Below, piece after piece: positions 34,236 through 45,428 of a stretch of DNA of 64,000 nt; position 1 is the stretch's first letter; the number at the start of each line of letters is the position of its first letter. This stretch comes from Silurus meridionalis. Its lineage: Eukaryota; Chordata; Actinopteri; Siluriformes; Siluridae. The stretch lies in assembly GCF_014805685.1 (NCBI RefSeq), contig NC_060901.1:22690405-22754404 (forward strand), in the 5' to 3' direction. The position numbers were made by a program, and so were the translations under genes. The notes under the pieces are model-generated. The model saw only the letters and a list, made by a program, of their open reading frames with translations. It was not told where the DNA came from and did not search any database.

Positions 34236-35316
34236 TGCATAGTATGGTAGCCCTACAGGCTAGGATTTGCAGAACCCTACTGTAGTGTATTGTGTTAGTT
34301 TTTGTTGCACTCTTTATTTTTTATACATACTGTACTGTATTGTTTTATTGTTACACAATTCCCTTTTTAATGCTGTCCTTGCTAATGTGTATTTTAAATG
34401 CATTCCTTGTTGTAGTACTGTACTTCTCACTGTGATCCTAGCTCAGTGATCCACAGCTCATTATGTAATCGACAGCTCATTATGCGACCCATTGTCTACG
34501 AAGCTGTCAGTCACAGCATGTCGACGCCTCTTCGCATATGGACTTTCAAAGTAGAAAGTGTCTTTTAAATTTTAAATCAAAGTATTGTTTAATGTGAATG
34601 AGCAGGCAGGATGATTTTCACATGATTAAAAATAAAAAACCTACATTAAAAGCTCTGTTCTCAAAAAGTCTTGGGGAAACATGTTTACTATCGGTTTTGT
34701 GGCCTTATTTCAGTGAGTTTTTTTTTTTTTGCTTTTTCAAAAACCACGCATAAACCTTATTTTGTCAAAAATACAAACAAACACATATAAGTTGTTTACA
34801 TATTATGGTAGCCCAGTTTGTGCTGAATACATTGTAATTAGCCTTTTGTCAATAATATATTTTAAAAGCAACTAAAAAGAACCAAATGTAAGAGCATGTC
34901 AAAATCTCTCAAGGGGTCAAAAACACCCTCAGACTCCAGAGGGTTAACATTTGTTGAAAGATGGATGTATATTGATTGGTTATGGCTTACCTGCACTTGT
35001 AGATGACTCTACACTGCCCCTCTGTGGCTAACCTACAGAAAAGTTCTGGAACTGAATGTATTACAAGTACTTTAAACAGTAATGCATTTGTTGATTCACT
35101 CTTTTAAAACAAATGTGTCATGTTTCATTTATGTATTTGATTATATATTTTATAATTATATATTTTATAGTTCCTGAAATGCATATAAAATAAGAGGCCA
35201 TGTGGCATTAATTTTTTGTGATATCAATAAGATCAAAACTTCAAATAAAATAATATTTTATTTGCTGGCTCCTAAATACACAAGTTTAAGAGATGTTTAG
35301 TCATTCTTTTCAGTAG

Positions 35317-35424
35317 GAAGAAATGAAACCTCAACACAATTAAGAAAACCAGACACAACACCTCCATCAGAACAGCCTCAGAGTAAATCAACAACCTCAC
35401 CACCTTTATCCTCAACAACACAAG
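35317..35424 (+). pseudogene. Relic stalk exon at the inversion centre
   Basis: After TTTTCAGTAG it reads GRNETSTQLRKPDTTPPSEQ and continues open for 36 codons. The donor is changed from GGTAAA to GGTTAAA. No Ig exon precedes it, since spacer begins 40 bp upstream. It is homologous to stalk exon 1 of gene B. Confidence 0.6.
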
Positions 35425-35524
35425 GTTAAAAAAAACACTCTTTCTCCCTATAACTTACGTTAGATTTTATTTTTAATCACAAGTAAAAAAGCACATATCT
35501 ATCACAAGATTTACTCACATTAAG

Positions 35525-35660
35525 AATGGTCCCAAGACCGGATAAATGGGGAGGGTTGCATTAGGAAGGGCATCCAGCGTAAAAACATGTGCCGATTCAA
35601 ACATGTGGATGATCCGCTGTAATGACCCTTAACAGGCGAATACAAAAGAAAGAAAGAAAG
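35525..35660 (+). mobile_element. RTE-derived SINE fragment
   Basis: GGATAAATGGGGAGGGTTGC, then GGGCATCCAGCGTAAAAACATG, then GATCCGCTGTAATGACCC, with an AAAGAAAGAAAG tail. The 5' part matches the start of the RTE LINE at 42185-42260. The empty site (CACATTAAGCATGCG) is present at 47421-47435. Confidence 0.7.
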
Positions 35661-36769
35661 CATGCGTTTAATTATTCCGATTTGTTGAATTTTGGCCTTT
35701 GACTTATAATCAGTAAAGCAAAATAGGATTAATCATGGACTAGAGTAGATTTCAGTGTTTCTGGTTGATTCCTGTTATATATTATATACTGTAGATCCTT
35801 CATGTGAGAAATAGAGAAAGAAGCTGCCCTGGCCACAGTCATGCGGTTACTCTTATGTGTTTCACAATGTCTTTAAAGTAACATGAAAATATTGTCTAGA
35901 AGTGTTAAAATTACCGAGATACCTTATGTAATTAGGAGCCAAAAAATAAAATATTATTTTACTTGAAGTTTTGATCTTATTGATATCACAAATATTAATG
36001 CCACATGGCCTCTCATATTATATGCATTCCAGGAACTGAAATATAATTATAAAATACATAATTAAATACACAAATAAAACATGACACATCTGTTTTTAAA
36101 GAGTGAATCAACAAATGCATTACTGTTTAAAGTACTTGTAATACATTCAGTTCCAGCACTTTTCTGTAGGTTAGTGGGAGATGTTAGGTTTTTTTTCCAC
36201 AGGGGCAACACCACCAAGTCACTGATCCTTGGCCCTTAAACATGGCTCTTGAGCATTCATCAGCTGCTCAAATGTTATGAATAAGATAACTGTAAGGTGC
36301 TTGGGATGAGAGTGTCTGTCGAAAGCTATAAAAATAAAGCCCTCACATATAAGCAGCTGTAGGTCAGATGTAGTAGCAGCGTAGTCGAACCAGATGTCAC
36401 CATTTAGTCACTTAATATAAAACATGTCTAAAAAGATATATTTTTTTTAATTTATATTTTATTTTTTGTGTTTGTTTTGAATGTTACTATTTAAGTGCTT
36501 AAAACTCTACTAACTGAATACATTAAAAGCAGTTTAATTAAAAGTTAATTAAATTATTCTCCATTTTATAATGAATCATACTCACCACTTAGTTCTTTCT
36601 CTAAATGCACTTCAGCTCACAAATTGAATATTTATCTTACATTAGTCACATGATCTATGATCAATTATCACATTGAGAAAATAAAACAAATAACAGATAA
36701 TACAAACACGCATTAAAATATATAAACTCTATATAAATTGTAAACTGAGTCATGGAATTAGTGATGCAA

Positions 36770-36899
36770 GATATTTTCAGAAGTGAGAAATGATGTAGTG
36801 GTTCTTGAGGTTTCCTGAAAACCAAACAGTATAAGAGAGAAACTCAGTGTGACGGTTTCACTGTGAGAGACTGGTGTGTATGCAGAAGAAGCAGTAATA
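36770..36899 (+). promoter_or_regulatory. Proximal promoter of P1
   Basis: GTGAGAAATGATGTAGTGG, GAGGTTTCCTGAAAACC and CAGTATAAGAGAG in the same order and spacing as in A and B. The TATAAG at about 36830 is 70 bp upstream of the ATG. Only a few GT units remain in the 5' UTR. Confidence 0.5.
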
Positions 36900-36948
36900 A
36901 TGAAGTGCTTGTATCTTTTGTCTGTTGCGTTTCATGTTTCAGCTGCAG
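36900..36948 (+). pseudogene. P1 signal-peptide exon
   Basis: Encodes MKCLYLLSVAFHVSAAG. The first of the usual two ATG codons is ATA here, so only the second is left. Donor GTGAGT, phase 1. The exon is sound, but the gene downstream is broken. Confidence 0.75.
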
Positions 36949-37624
36949 GTGAGTGAAGTTATTTTCTATTTTCTATTACAGAAAGGAGAGATAATATTAT
37001 ACAGTTCTTACTTCAGCTGCTTTGTGTTTATTTAATGTACTTTCTGTCTAGATTGGGTTTACAGTAAGCCATAGTTCAGCCCTGTTCCTGAACAACCACC
37101 CAAACACTGTCAAATGTTTCTCATTTCGAGTTCTTATTAACAACTACTTTAGTTACCAGAGTGATATAATATTGAGAGCAGTTATTTTTTTAAGAACTGT
37201 TCAGCTCTGATCATGTGGATTTTTTCTTCCTGAGAAAAAAGTTTTGAAAAAGTGATCATAGTGATGAGAAATTAAGTAAATGTAGAAAACTAACTGGAAA
37301 CAGGTGAAAGAAATCTGCACATTGTGTAGTTTTACTTTCTCTAAGTGCTCTTTATTTTCACATGGAGTTGTAACATGGTGTCTAACCAGAGCTGCCTATG
37401 TGTACATTTCACTCTGGGATTTAAAAGAAAAATACACACATGAGCACAGGAAAGTGAAACACACACAGTAGTTACTGTAGGAACTGGACTGAGAAACGAG
37501 ATCTGAGATTTAAATGTACAGAAATTGTTTCGTTTTTCTTCCAATTTTTTGTATGTTGTCTTTAAAAAACATTTTATAATATTGTACTGCATATTGTATT
37601 CAGTAGATTGTGATGTTTTGTGTG

Positions 37625-40605
37625 CTCCACTGCTCTCTGTTTTACTGAAACTTGGCTCAGTCGCTCAATCCCGGACAGCGGATTACTTCTCTCGGGCTTC
37701 CACTTACACTGAGCGGATCACGTAACGGAGCTATCGGGCAAAACGAAAGGCGGCGGAATCTGCTTCTACATTAACGAACGTTGGTGTACAGATGTCACAG
37801 GGCTGGATAAATACTGCAGCCCAAACTTGGAATCACTGGTAATAAACTGTAAACCGTTTTACTCACCGCGGGAATTTTCCTCATTCATTCTTACCGGAGT
37901 TTACATCCCACCTCAGGCCAACGTGAGTGATGCACTGCAAAACCTGGCAAACCAAATATCCGGCTTGGAGCAAAAACATCCTGATTCTCTTTTTATTATC
38001 CTTGGAGACTTTAACAGAGCAAAACTAACACTAGAACTTCCAAAATATAGGCAACATATTAACTGTCCGACAAGAGGGAAAAACACACTGGATCATTGCT
38101 ACACCGTTCTTAAGGACTCGTATCGCTCTGTACCCCGGGCAGCTTTAGGGAACTCTGATCACTGCTTGGTTCATCTTATTCCAACATACAGGCAGAAACT
38201 AAAATCTGTTAAGCCTGTAGTCAAAACAGGGAAGAGATGGACCAGTGAGGCAAAGCAGGAACTACAAGACTGGTTTGACTGCACTGATTGGAGTGTCTTT
38301 GAGGCTGGAACTGACAGCCTGGATGAGCTGACTGACACTGTGACATCCTACATCAGTTCTTGTGAAGACATGTGTGTGCCAACCAAAACCTTCTGCAAGT
38401 TTAGTAACAACAAGCCATGGTTCACAGCCAAACTGAAAAAACTTCGACATGCCAAGGAAGATGCATACAGAGGGGAGGACAAAGCACTGTACAAGCAGGC
38501 CAGGAACCAACTGACAAAGGAGATCAGAATAGCCAAAAGAAGCTACTCTAAAAAGCTGAAAAGCAGGTTTTCAGCTAACGACCCTGCATCAGTGTGGAAA
38601 GGCCTGCAAAATATCACAAACTACAGGAGACCACCCCTCCCCACTGAAGCAAACAAAGACCTGGCTGACGACCTCAACACCTTCTACTGAGAACAATATC
38701 TTCACACCTCTCATCCAACCCAGCCCAATGTCTGCCCCATCACACCTCTGGAATCCTCTCTTACAACTCCTTCCAGCACTCAAGTTGCGCTCACGATTTG
38801 TGAAAAGGATGTGTATCGGCTCTTTCAGAGACAGAAGACAAGGAAGGCTCCCGGCCCAGATGGTGTCTCCCCCTCCTGTCTCAAAGCATGTGCTGACCAA
38901 CTGGCTCCCATTTTCACCTCTATCTTCAACAGATCACTGGAGTTGTGTGAGGTCCCCTCCTGCTTTAAACTCTCCACAATCATCCCAGTCCCCAAGAAAC
39001 CCTCCATTACTGGACTGAATGACTACAGGCCTGTCGCTCTGACATCTGTCGTCATGAAGACCTTTGAAAAGCTGGTATTGGCCCATCTAAAGAAGGTGAC
39101 AGAACAGCTGCTGGATCCCCTACAGTTTGCATACCGAGCAAACAGATCGGTGGATGACACAGTCAACATGGGGCTAAACTACATTCTGCAACACCTTGAC
39201 TGCCCAGGAACATATGCCCGGATTATGTTTGTTGACTTTAGTTCGCTTTCAATACAATAATTCCGGGAATCCTCCACTCAAACTCCTAAACCTTACTATA
39301 CCCCTGCCATCTGTCAATGGATCACCAGCTTCCTGACAGGCAGGAAACAACAGGTGAGACTGGGAGGTGTTACCTCCGGTATTCGGACAGTCAGCACTGG
39401 TGCTCCTCAGGGGTGTGTCCTTTCCCCACTGCTATTCTCCCTTCAAACTAATGACTGCATATCAAGTGACCCAACTGTCAAACTCCTGAAATTTGCAGAT
39501 GACACCACGCTCATTGGACTCATCCAAGATGGTGACGAGTCTGCATATAAGCAGGAGGTGAAGTAGCTGGTGCTATGGTGCAGTCAGAACAACCTTGAGC
39601 TAAACACACTCAAAACTGTGGAGATGATAGTGGACTTTAGGAAACATCCCTCAACACTACTCCCCCTCACAATATCCAACATCCCTGTGTCACCTGTGGA
39701 GAACTTCAAGTTTCTGGGCACTACCATTTCCCAAGACCTGAAATGGGAATCAAACATAAACTCGATTCTGAAAAAGGCCCAGCAGAGGATGTACTTTCTA
39801 AGGCAATTAAGGAAGTACAGTCTGCCACAGGAGCTGTTGATACAGTTCTACACTGCAGTCATTGAATCTGTCCTGTGCTCATCAATCACCATCTGGTTTG
39901 GAGCAGCAACATAACAGGACAGAAACAGACTGCAGAAAACTGTTAAAACAGCAGAAAAAATCATTGGTGCCCCCCTGCCCACTCTCCAGGACATGTACCA
40001 TACAAGAACCAGAAACCGGGCAGGAAAAATCATTAATGACCCTTCACACCCTGGACACAACATCTTTCAGCTCCTCCCTTCTGGCAGGCGCTACAGAACT
40101 TTGCTCACTAAAACTGCCAGACACAGTAACAGTTTCTTTCCCCAAGCAATCACCCTCACTAACAACTGACCATAATTATATTCCCTGCTCACATCTATGA
40201 GTACTGCACAAAACTCCCACTCACCACATTATCTGTATATGTTGCACACACTATTGCTTCTATATACTATTGCTTCTATATACTGTACAAAGTTTTATAG
40301 TAAACTCTCTCATCATACCTGGCACACAATACTGTCATTTGCACTACCATGCACTCCCACACTTTATGTACATTACTGGTCTGTATCCCTATTTATTACC
40401 CACACTGTCTATACTGTCTCATATTGTCTGTATTGTCTGTATTGTCTTGTATAGTCTGTTTTTGTCTTGTCGTGTCTGTTTTGTCTTGTATAGGTTTTTA
40501 TTTATGTCTGTACTTTTGAGAGTAACAAACAGCTGGAACCAAATTCCTTGTGTGTGTCAACACACTTGGTCAATAAACCTGATTCTGATTCTGATTCTGA
40601 TTCGG
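37625..40605 (+). mobile_element. L2-like LINE, 5'-truncated
   Basis: Starts within the apurinic endonuclease domain ([30 protein letters not shown]), followed by RT. Ends with (GATTCT)n, a 3' tail known for fish L2 elements. It sits in intron 1 of P1, only about 13 bp upstream of the D1 exon, so it replaces most of the polypyrimidine and branch-point region. Confidence 0.85.
37827..39914 (+). pseudogene. L2 LINE ORF2 (endonuclease and RT), broken
   Basis: 37827-38690 holds the endonuclease C-terminal part and linker, then a TGA within LNTFY. From 38811 the RT reads RKAPGPDGVSPSCLKACADQL, LNDYRPVALTSVVMKTFEKL, QFAYRANRSVDDTV and VDFSS. A 1-base loss near 39250 shifts the frame. GAPQGCVLSPLLFSL and LLKFADDTTLIG (the catalytic FADD) follow, then a TAG at 39564, then CSQNNLELN. 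One frameshift and two stops make it dead. Confidence 0.85.
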
Positions 40606-40618
40606 ATTGTTTCTGTAG

Positions 40619-40921
40619 GTTGTGCTCTTTCTGGTGAATATAACACAGAAATCACACAACACAAAGGTGGTTCAGTGCTGTTACCCTGCTCCTGCTCTGA
40701 CCTGCTCTCCAAACCTCAGAAACTCACCTGAGAGACCTTCAGAACAGGACGTCCAACTGAAGTGTTAAACGATGAACACTACCGTGGCAGATATCAGCTG
40801 TTTAATAAAATTTCTCCTGCTAATCTGTCACTACTCATATCTGACCTGAGAGAAGAAGATCAGGGACTCTACAGGTGCAGTACTGAAAAGAAACACAGAG
40901 ACTTCAGTCTTTATGTTAAAG
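40619..40921 (+). pseudogene. P1 D1 Ig exon with nonsense mutation
   Basis: 303 nt from GTTGTGCTC to AAAG|GTAAAC, 101 codons as in P2. It reads GCALSGEYNTEITQHKGG, LPCSCSDLLSKPQKLT and then TGA (40729-40731) exactly at the invariant core Trp codon (TGG in P2 and B). The rest (GRYQLFNKISPANLSLLISDL, YRCSTEKKHRD) is intact in frame. Confidence 0.9.
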
Positions 40922-41133
40922 GTAAACCATTTAAATACACAATAAAAGTTGATATTTATTGTGAAAGCAGACTTGATGATCCTTCAAATGAATTATAGTT
41001 AAAAATGTAATAAAATATTTACTCCATTTATCATAACTAAAGGGGAATTTTAACTATAAGGAGTCATATTGTGACACATCAATATTAAGTTATAAATGGC
41101 AATAAATACTGATTATGAAAATCAGGCTGAAAC

Positions 41134-41529
41134 TGTCAGGATCTTCCGGGCACACAGCCCGCACTTCCGTTTTCGCGGCGCGCACTTCCGGGTCGGCGGC
41201 CATCTTGTTTTTTCCCCTGTTCCTCCCGGTATTTAAGGACACACAAAACTTTAGCTCAGGGCCAGATTCTGATCATGCTCCCTTTCCTGCTCTGAACTGT
41301 GTTTTTTTTTGTTGTTGTTGTTTGATTGTGTTTCTGCTCTGCCCTTCATATTTCTGTTTGCTGGATTTTGGATTGTTTGCCTGTGTTTTGACCCTGGACT
41401 GTTTATTGGACTTTGTTTTTGTTTTTCCCTAATTGCTCTGCTTACTTTTTATTAAAGCCTGTTTTCTTATTACACTGTCGCATCCTGCATTTCGGTCCTT
41501 TCTCACCTACTCACCCGCACGCTCTGACA
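41134..41529 (+). mobile_element. Solo LTR in the D1-D2 intron of P1
   Basis: TGTCAGGATCTTCCGGGC to CGCTCTGACA, 396 bp. It has GGCGGCCATCTTG, TATTTAAGG and TTTTTATTAAAGCC as promoter and polyadenylation features. It is the cleanest copy of the LTR shared by B, C and P2. No internal retroelement sequence is next to it. Confidence 0.78.
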
Positions 41530-42259
41530 GAATAATCTGTCCTTGCACTCATATCCTGCAATCTCTCCCATGAGTTTCTGACATGAAACTGTGGACTGCT
41601 ATCAGATTGGATGTGACAGATTTCTCAGTCTAATCTATGATTTATTCTGGCAACACTGTAGTGTTTATAGAGCTCCATGAAACCTGTATAATCCCTTCAT
41701 TACAACAGATATTTACATAAACATCTGTTACATCAGAATTATATGTTGATGTGACATAAAACATTAAACCCCAAACTCACTGTAATTTACAGTCAGAGAA
41801 AATCTACATAACACACTTTACATAATGATCTAAAGAAAGTCGACCTGGAAGTCATAACACCATTTAATGTCTACAGAAATCTGTCACTAGACGAGGTGTT
41901 ATAACTTAACATTCACACTGAGAAACACAGTCTGTACATCTTATATGGGATTATTATTATTATTACTAACTGTACAAACTGATGTTAAAGATTATTGTAG
42001 ATTTAGCAGTTATTTAAATATAAAGAACCCAGTATAAGTTCAGTGTTGGGTATCAGAGTCCTTATATTGGATTCATGTAGAGAATTTAAACAGCTGATTG
42101 TCACATCATTTAAAAATCTCTTCTGGTTTGCAGCAGAAAATAACCCAGCCATTAGGAAGGCACAAGTCAGTGCACTCTTAGTGCCGGTCCCAAGCCCGGA
42201 TAAATGGGGAGGGTTGCGTTAGGAGGGGCATCCAGCGTAAAACATGTGCCATATCGAAT

Positions 42260-43488
42260 ATGAGGGTCACGATTAAGAATTTCATACCGGATTGGTCGAG
42301 GCCCGGGTTAACAACGACCGAAACAGGTATTGTTAGCCAACAGGGTACCGGTGGAAATTGGGCTACTGTTGGCCGAAGGAGGAGAAGGAGAGGAGGAAGA
42401 CATCTACAGAGACGTCAGGGAAAGGAGAAGTGTAGGAGAGTAGAGGTTACGGTTGGTACTTTAAATGTTGGCACTATGACTGGTAAAGGGAGAGAGTTAG
42501 CTGATATGATAGAGAGGAGAAAGGTAGATATGTCGTGTGTTCAGGAGACCAAGTGGAAAGGGAGTAAGGCTAGAAACATTGGAGGTGGGTTTAAACTGTT
42601 CTATCATGGTGTGGGTGGAAAGAGAAATGGTGTAGGGGTAATTCTGAAGGAAGAGTACAGTAAGAGTGTAGTGAAGGTGAAGAGAGATGCTGATAGGGTG
42701 ATGATCGTGAAGCTGGAAGTTTAATTGATGATGATAAATGTCATCAGTGCCTATGCTCCACAAGTTGGCTGTGAGATGGAGGAGAAGGAAAGATTCTGGA
42801 GTAAATTAGATGAAGTGGTAGATGGTGTACCTAGGAATGACGATTGGTGATTGGTGCAGACTTTAATGGACATGTTGGTGAAGGGAACAGAGGTGATGAG
42901 GAGGTCATGGGTAGGTATGGCCTAAAGGAGAGGAATGTGGAAGGGCAGATGGTGGTAGATTTTGCTAAAAGGATGGAAATGGCAGTGGTGAATACGTATT
43001 TTAAAAAGAAGGAGGATCATAGGGTGACCTATAAGAGTAGAGGAAGGTGCACACAGGTGGATTATGTTCTATGTAGGAGATGCAACCTGAAGGAGATTTT
43101 AGACTGTAAGGTGTTGGCAGGGGACAGTGTAGCTAGACAGCTTGTGGTCTGTAGGATGGTTTCGGAGGCGAAGAGGAAGAGGAGGAGAGTAAGGACTGAA
43201 AGAAGAATAAGATGGTGGAACCTGAAGGAGGAAGACTATAGTGTGAGGTTTAGGGAAGAGGTCAGTCAGGGGCTCGGTGGAGGTGAAGAGGTGCTGGATG
43301 ATTGGGAAACTACTGCAGGAGTGATGAGGGAGGCAGTTAGAAAAGTACTTGGTGTGACATCTGGAAATAGAAAGGAAGACAAAGAGACATGGTGGTGGAA
43401 TGAGAAAGTGCAGGAGAGCATAAGGGGAAAGAGGTTAACAAAACAGAAGTGGGATCGTCAGGGTGATGAGAAAAGTAGGCAGGAGTAG
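42260..43488 (+). pseudogene. RTE endonuclease region, broken
   Basis: VGTLNVGTMTGKGRELADMIER, VQETKWKGSKARNI and FYHGVGGKRNGVGVILKEE are the start of an APE-type endonuclease. A TAA follows at 42722. After a frameshift near 42840, VIGADFNGHVGEGNRGDEEVMG and VVNTYFKKKEDHRVTYKS, RCTQVDYVLCRR complete it. A TAG at 43486 lies between endonuclease and RT. Confidence 0.85.
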
Positions 43489-43494
43489 AAGGAG

Positions 43495-44520
43495 ATGCAA
43501 CAGCAGGTGAAGAAGGATGTGGCGAAAGCCAAGGAAAGGGCATTCAAGGAGCTGTATGAGAGGTTGAACACTAAGGAAGGAGAAAAGGATTTGTACCGAT
43601 TGGCCAGGCAGAGAGACCGAGCTGGGAAGGATGTGTTGCTAGAAAGAGCAATAAAGGATGGAGATGGAAATGTGTTGCCTAGTGAGGAGAGTGTGTTGAG
43701 AAGATGGAGGAAGTATTTTGAGCAGCTGATGAACGAGGAAAATGAGAGAGAGAGAAGGTTGGATGATGTGGAGTTAGGGAAGCAGGAAGTGGACAGGATT
43801 AGTAAGGAGGAAGTGAGAGCAGCGATTAAGAGGATGAAAAGTGGAAAGTCGGTTGGACCAGATGACATACCGGTAGAAGCATGGAGATGTTTAGGAGAGA
43901 TGGTAGTGGAGTTTTTAACCAGATTGTATAACAAGATTCTGGAAGGTGAGAGGATGCCTGAGGAATGGAGAAGGAGTGTGCTGGTACCGATCTTTAAGCA
44001 TAAGGGAGATGTGCAGACCTGCAGTAACTACAGGGGAATTAAGTTGATCAGTCACACCATGAAGTTATGGGAACGAGTAGTGGAAGCCAGGCTGAGAGAA
44101 GAGGTGACCATCTGTGAGCAACAGCATGGTTTCATGCCGAGGAAGAGCACCACAGATGCCTTATTAGCTTTGAAAATGTTGATGGAGAAGTATAGAGAAG
44201 GACAGAAGGAATTGCATTGTGTATTAGTGGATTTTGAGAAAGCGTACTACAGGGTGCCAAGAGAGGAGTTGTGGTACTGTACGAGGAAGTCAGGTGTGTC
44301 AGAGAAGTATGTGAGGGTGGTGCAGGACATGTATGAGGACAGTGTGACAGCAGTGAAGTGTGCAGTAGGAACGACAGACTGGTTCAAGGTGAAGGTTGGA
44401 CTGCATCAAGGATTGGTTAATCGGACTGTGGTGAGACCTGCGATGTTGTATGGATTAGAGACAGTGGCGTTGAGTAAAAGGCAGGAGGCGGAGCTGGAGG
44501 TAGCAGAGCTGAAGATGTAA
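43495..44520 (+). pseudogene. RTE reverse transcriptase lacking its active site
   Basis: Open for 341 codons: KSVGPDDIPVEAWRCLGEMV, NYRGIKLISHTMKLWERVVEA, QQHGFMPRKSTTDALLALK, HCVLVDFEKAYYRVPREELW, VKVGLHQG. It then jumps directly to VNRTVVRPAMLYGLETVALSK, a C-terminal RTE segment. The stretch with the catalytic FADD box is deleted in frame. FEKAYYRV also lacks the Asp normally in AYDRV. Confidence 0.85.
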
Positions 44521-44580
44521 AGTTTTCGTTTGGAGTGATGAGGATGGACAAGATTAGAAATTAGTTTATAAGAGGGAAAG

Positions 44581-44721
44581 CACAGTAACAGAGTAAAACT
44601 GGTCATAAAAACCCTCCAGGAAACCTCTCTCTACTCATATCAGACCTGACTGAAGAGGACCAGGGACTCTACACATGTTCTGAACAGTATGATCACAGAG
44701 ATCTGAGACTGTCTGTTAAAG
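44581..44721 (+). pseudogene. P1 D2 Ig exon, 3' remnant
   Basis: Only the last 140 nt remain (GNLSLLISDLTEEDQGLYTCSEQ region) after the RTE insertion. A one-base loss in GGTCATAAAAACC against GGTCAGTAAAAACC in P2 adds a frameshift. The GTACAT donor is intact. Confidence 0.85.
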
Positions 44722-44829
44722 GTACATTTTTGTCATTAATGACTGTGAGCATGTTTTACTCCAGTGTCATGTGTCATATTACTAACAGTGATAGAAACAA
44801 TCATTAGTACGTTTTGTTCCTTTTAGTAG

Positions 44830-44895
44830 GAAAAAGAGAAACTTCAACACAATCGAGGAAAACAGACAAACCACCTCCATCAGTACAGCCTTAGA
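44830..44895 (+). pseudogene. P1 stalk exon
   Basis: Reads GKRETSTQSRKTDKPPPSVQP and then TAG where other copies have CAG. The downstream intron has lost the TM exon core: between CAGACTCCCACTATCTG and ACTCAGTGTAG there is only a short palindromic filler (GATATAACTGTTTAGTTATATC). Confidence 0.75.
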
Positions 44896-45360
44896 GTAAA
44901 ACAACAACACTCAGACTCCCACTATCTGATATAACTGTTTAGTTATATCAGATATTATTATATGATATAACTCAGTGTAGTTTTTATTTATTAGTTAAGA
45001 ACACATATTAAACCTTTTTTTTTAAATTAAACCTAAAATGTTGGCATCACAATTCAGAATGAAAGATTTGGAAATGAACTGATGAATTTACATGTACATG
45101 AGTTAACATGATCTTTACCACATCTGTCAATTCATGCTGAAAGAAAACTAAATGTTTTGTTTATCATTTTGTTGAAATTCTCCTTTCGGATACAGATTCA
45201 CTTATAACCAGTAAAAGGGTTTAAACATTGATAATAGTTTTGTATTGTTTTACTCTGTTATTGTATGTGAGTTTAAACAGCACTGCAGCCCTCCACATCT
45301 TACTGGAGAAACCACTTACAAACCACTAGAGGTGTGATTTCTGAGATCTTTTCTCTTTAG

Positions 45361-45428
45361 GAGGAAGATGTGGAGAGAACGTGGTTGCTGGAGGACATCA
45401 GGACTGTGAGGTAAAGCAGGAGGATCAG
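45361..45428 (+). pseudogene. P1 tail exon
   Basis: 68 nt, RGRCGENVVAGGHQDCEVKQEDQ, with the usual acceptor and GTTAGC donor. The last exon at 45699-45734 (after TTTTCCACAG) reads TVSDLNTFCIE and stop. Both are open but belong to a dead gene. Confidence 0.6.

Larger units (their letters stand above)
32078..34943 (+). mobile_element. piggyBac-type transposon, internally decayed
   Basis: Flanked by TTAA on both sides (32074-32077 and 34944-34947), with inverted ends CCCTCTGGAGTCTGA. The TTAA is part of the receptor spacer (GAATATTAACATTTG, intact at 18654-18668), so the empty site is known. Inside are piggyBac transposase exons, a duplicated exon and a (GT)n tract at 33669-33718. The C-terminal transposase half is missing. 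Confidence 0.92.
34948..36720. repeat. Head-to-head inverted spacer (centre of the cluster)
   Basis: The left arm (about 35027-35276) and right arm (about 35932-36174) are inverted copies of the unit spacer; for example AAGTTTTGATCTTATTGATATC is read on opposite strands. Minus-strand units lie to the left and plus-strand units to the right. Between the arms are a relic stalk exon and an RTE-type SINE fragment. No other gene is seen. Confidence 0.75.
42142..44580 (+). mobile_element. RTE-clade LINE that replaced part of the P1 D2 exon
   Basis: Starts near AACCCAGCCATTAGG, with the RTE-type 5' sequence GGATAAATGGGGAGGG, and ends just before CACAGTAACAG of the D2 exon. Compared with P2, the stretch from AAAATGTTGTG to GAAAAT (intron end plus about two thirds of the D2 exon) is gone, so the insertion came with a deletion. 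Confidence 0.85.

Noticed and set aside
43458..43934. Ser/Leu-rich minus-strand frame over the RTE LINE
   Set aside because: Antisense of the Arg/Glu-rich RTE linker and RT region.
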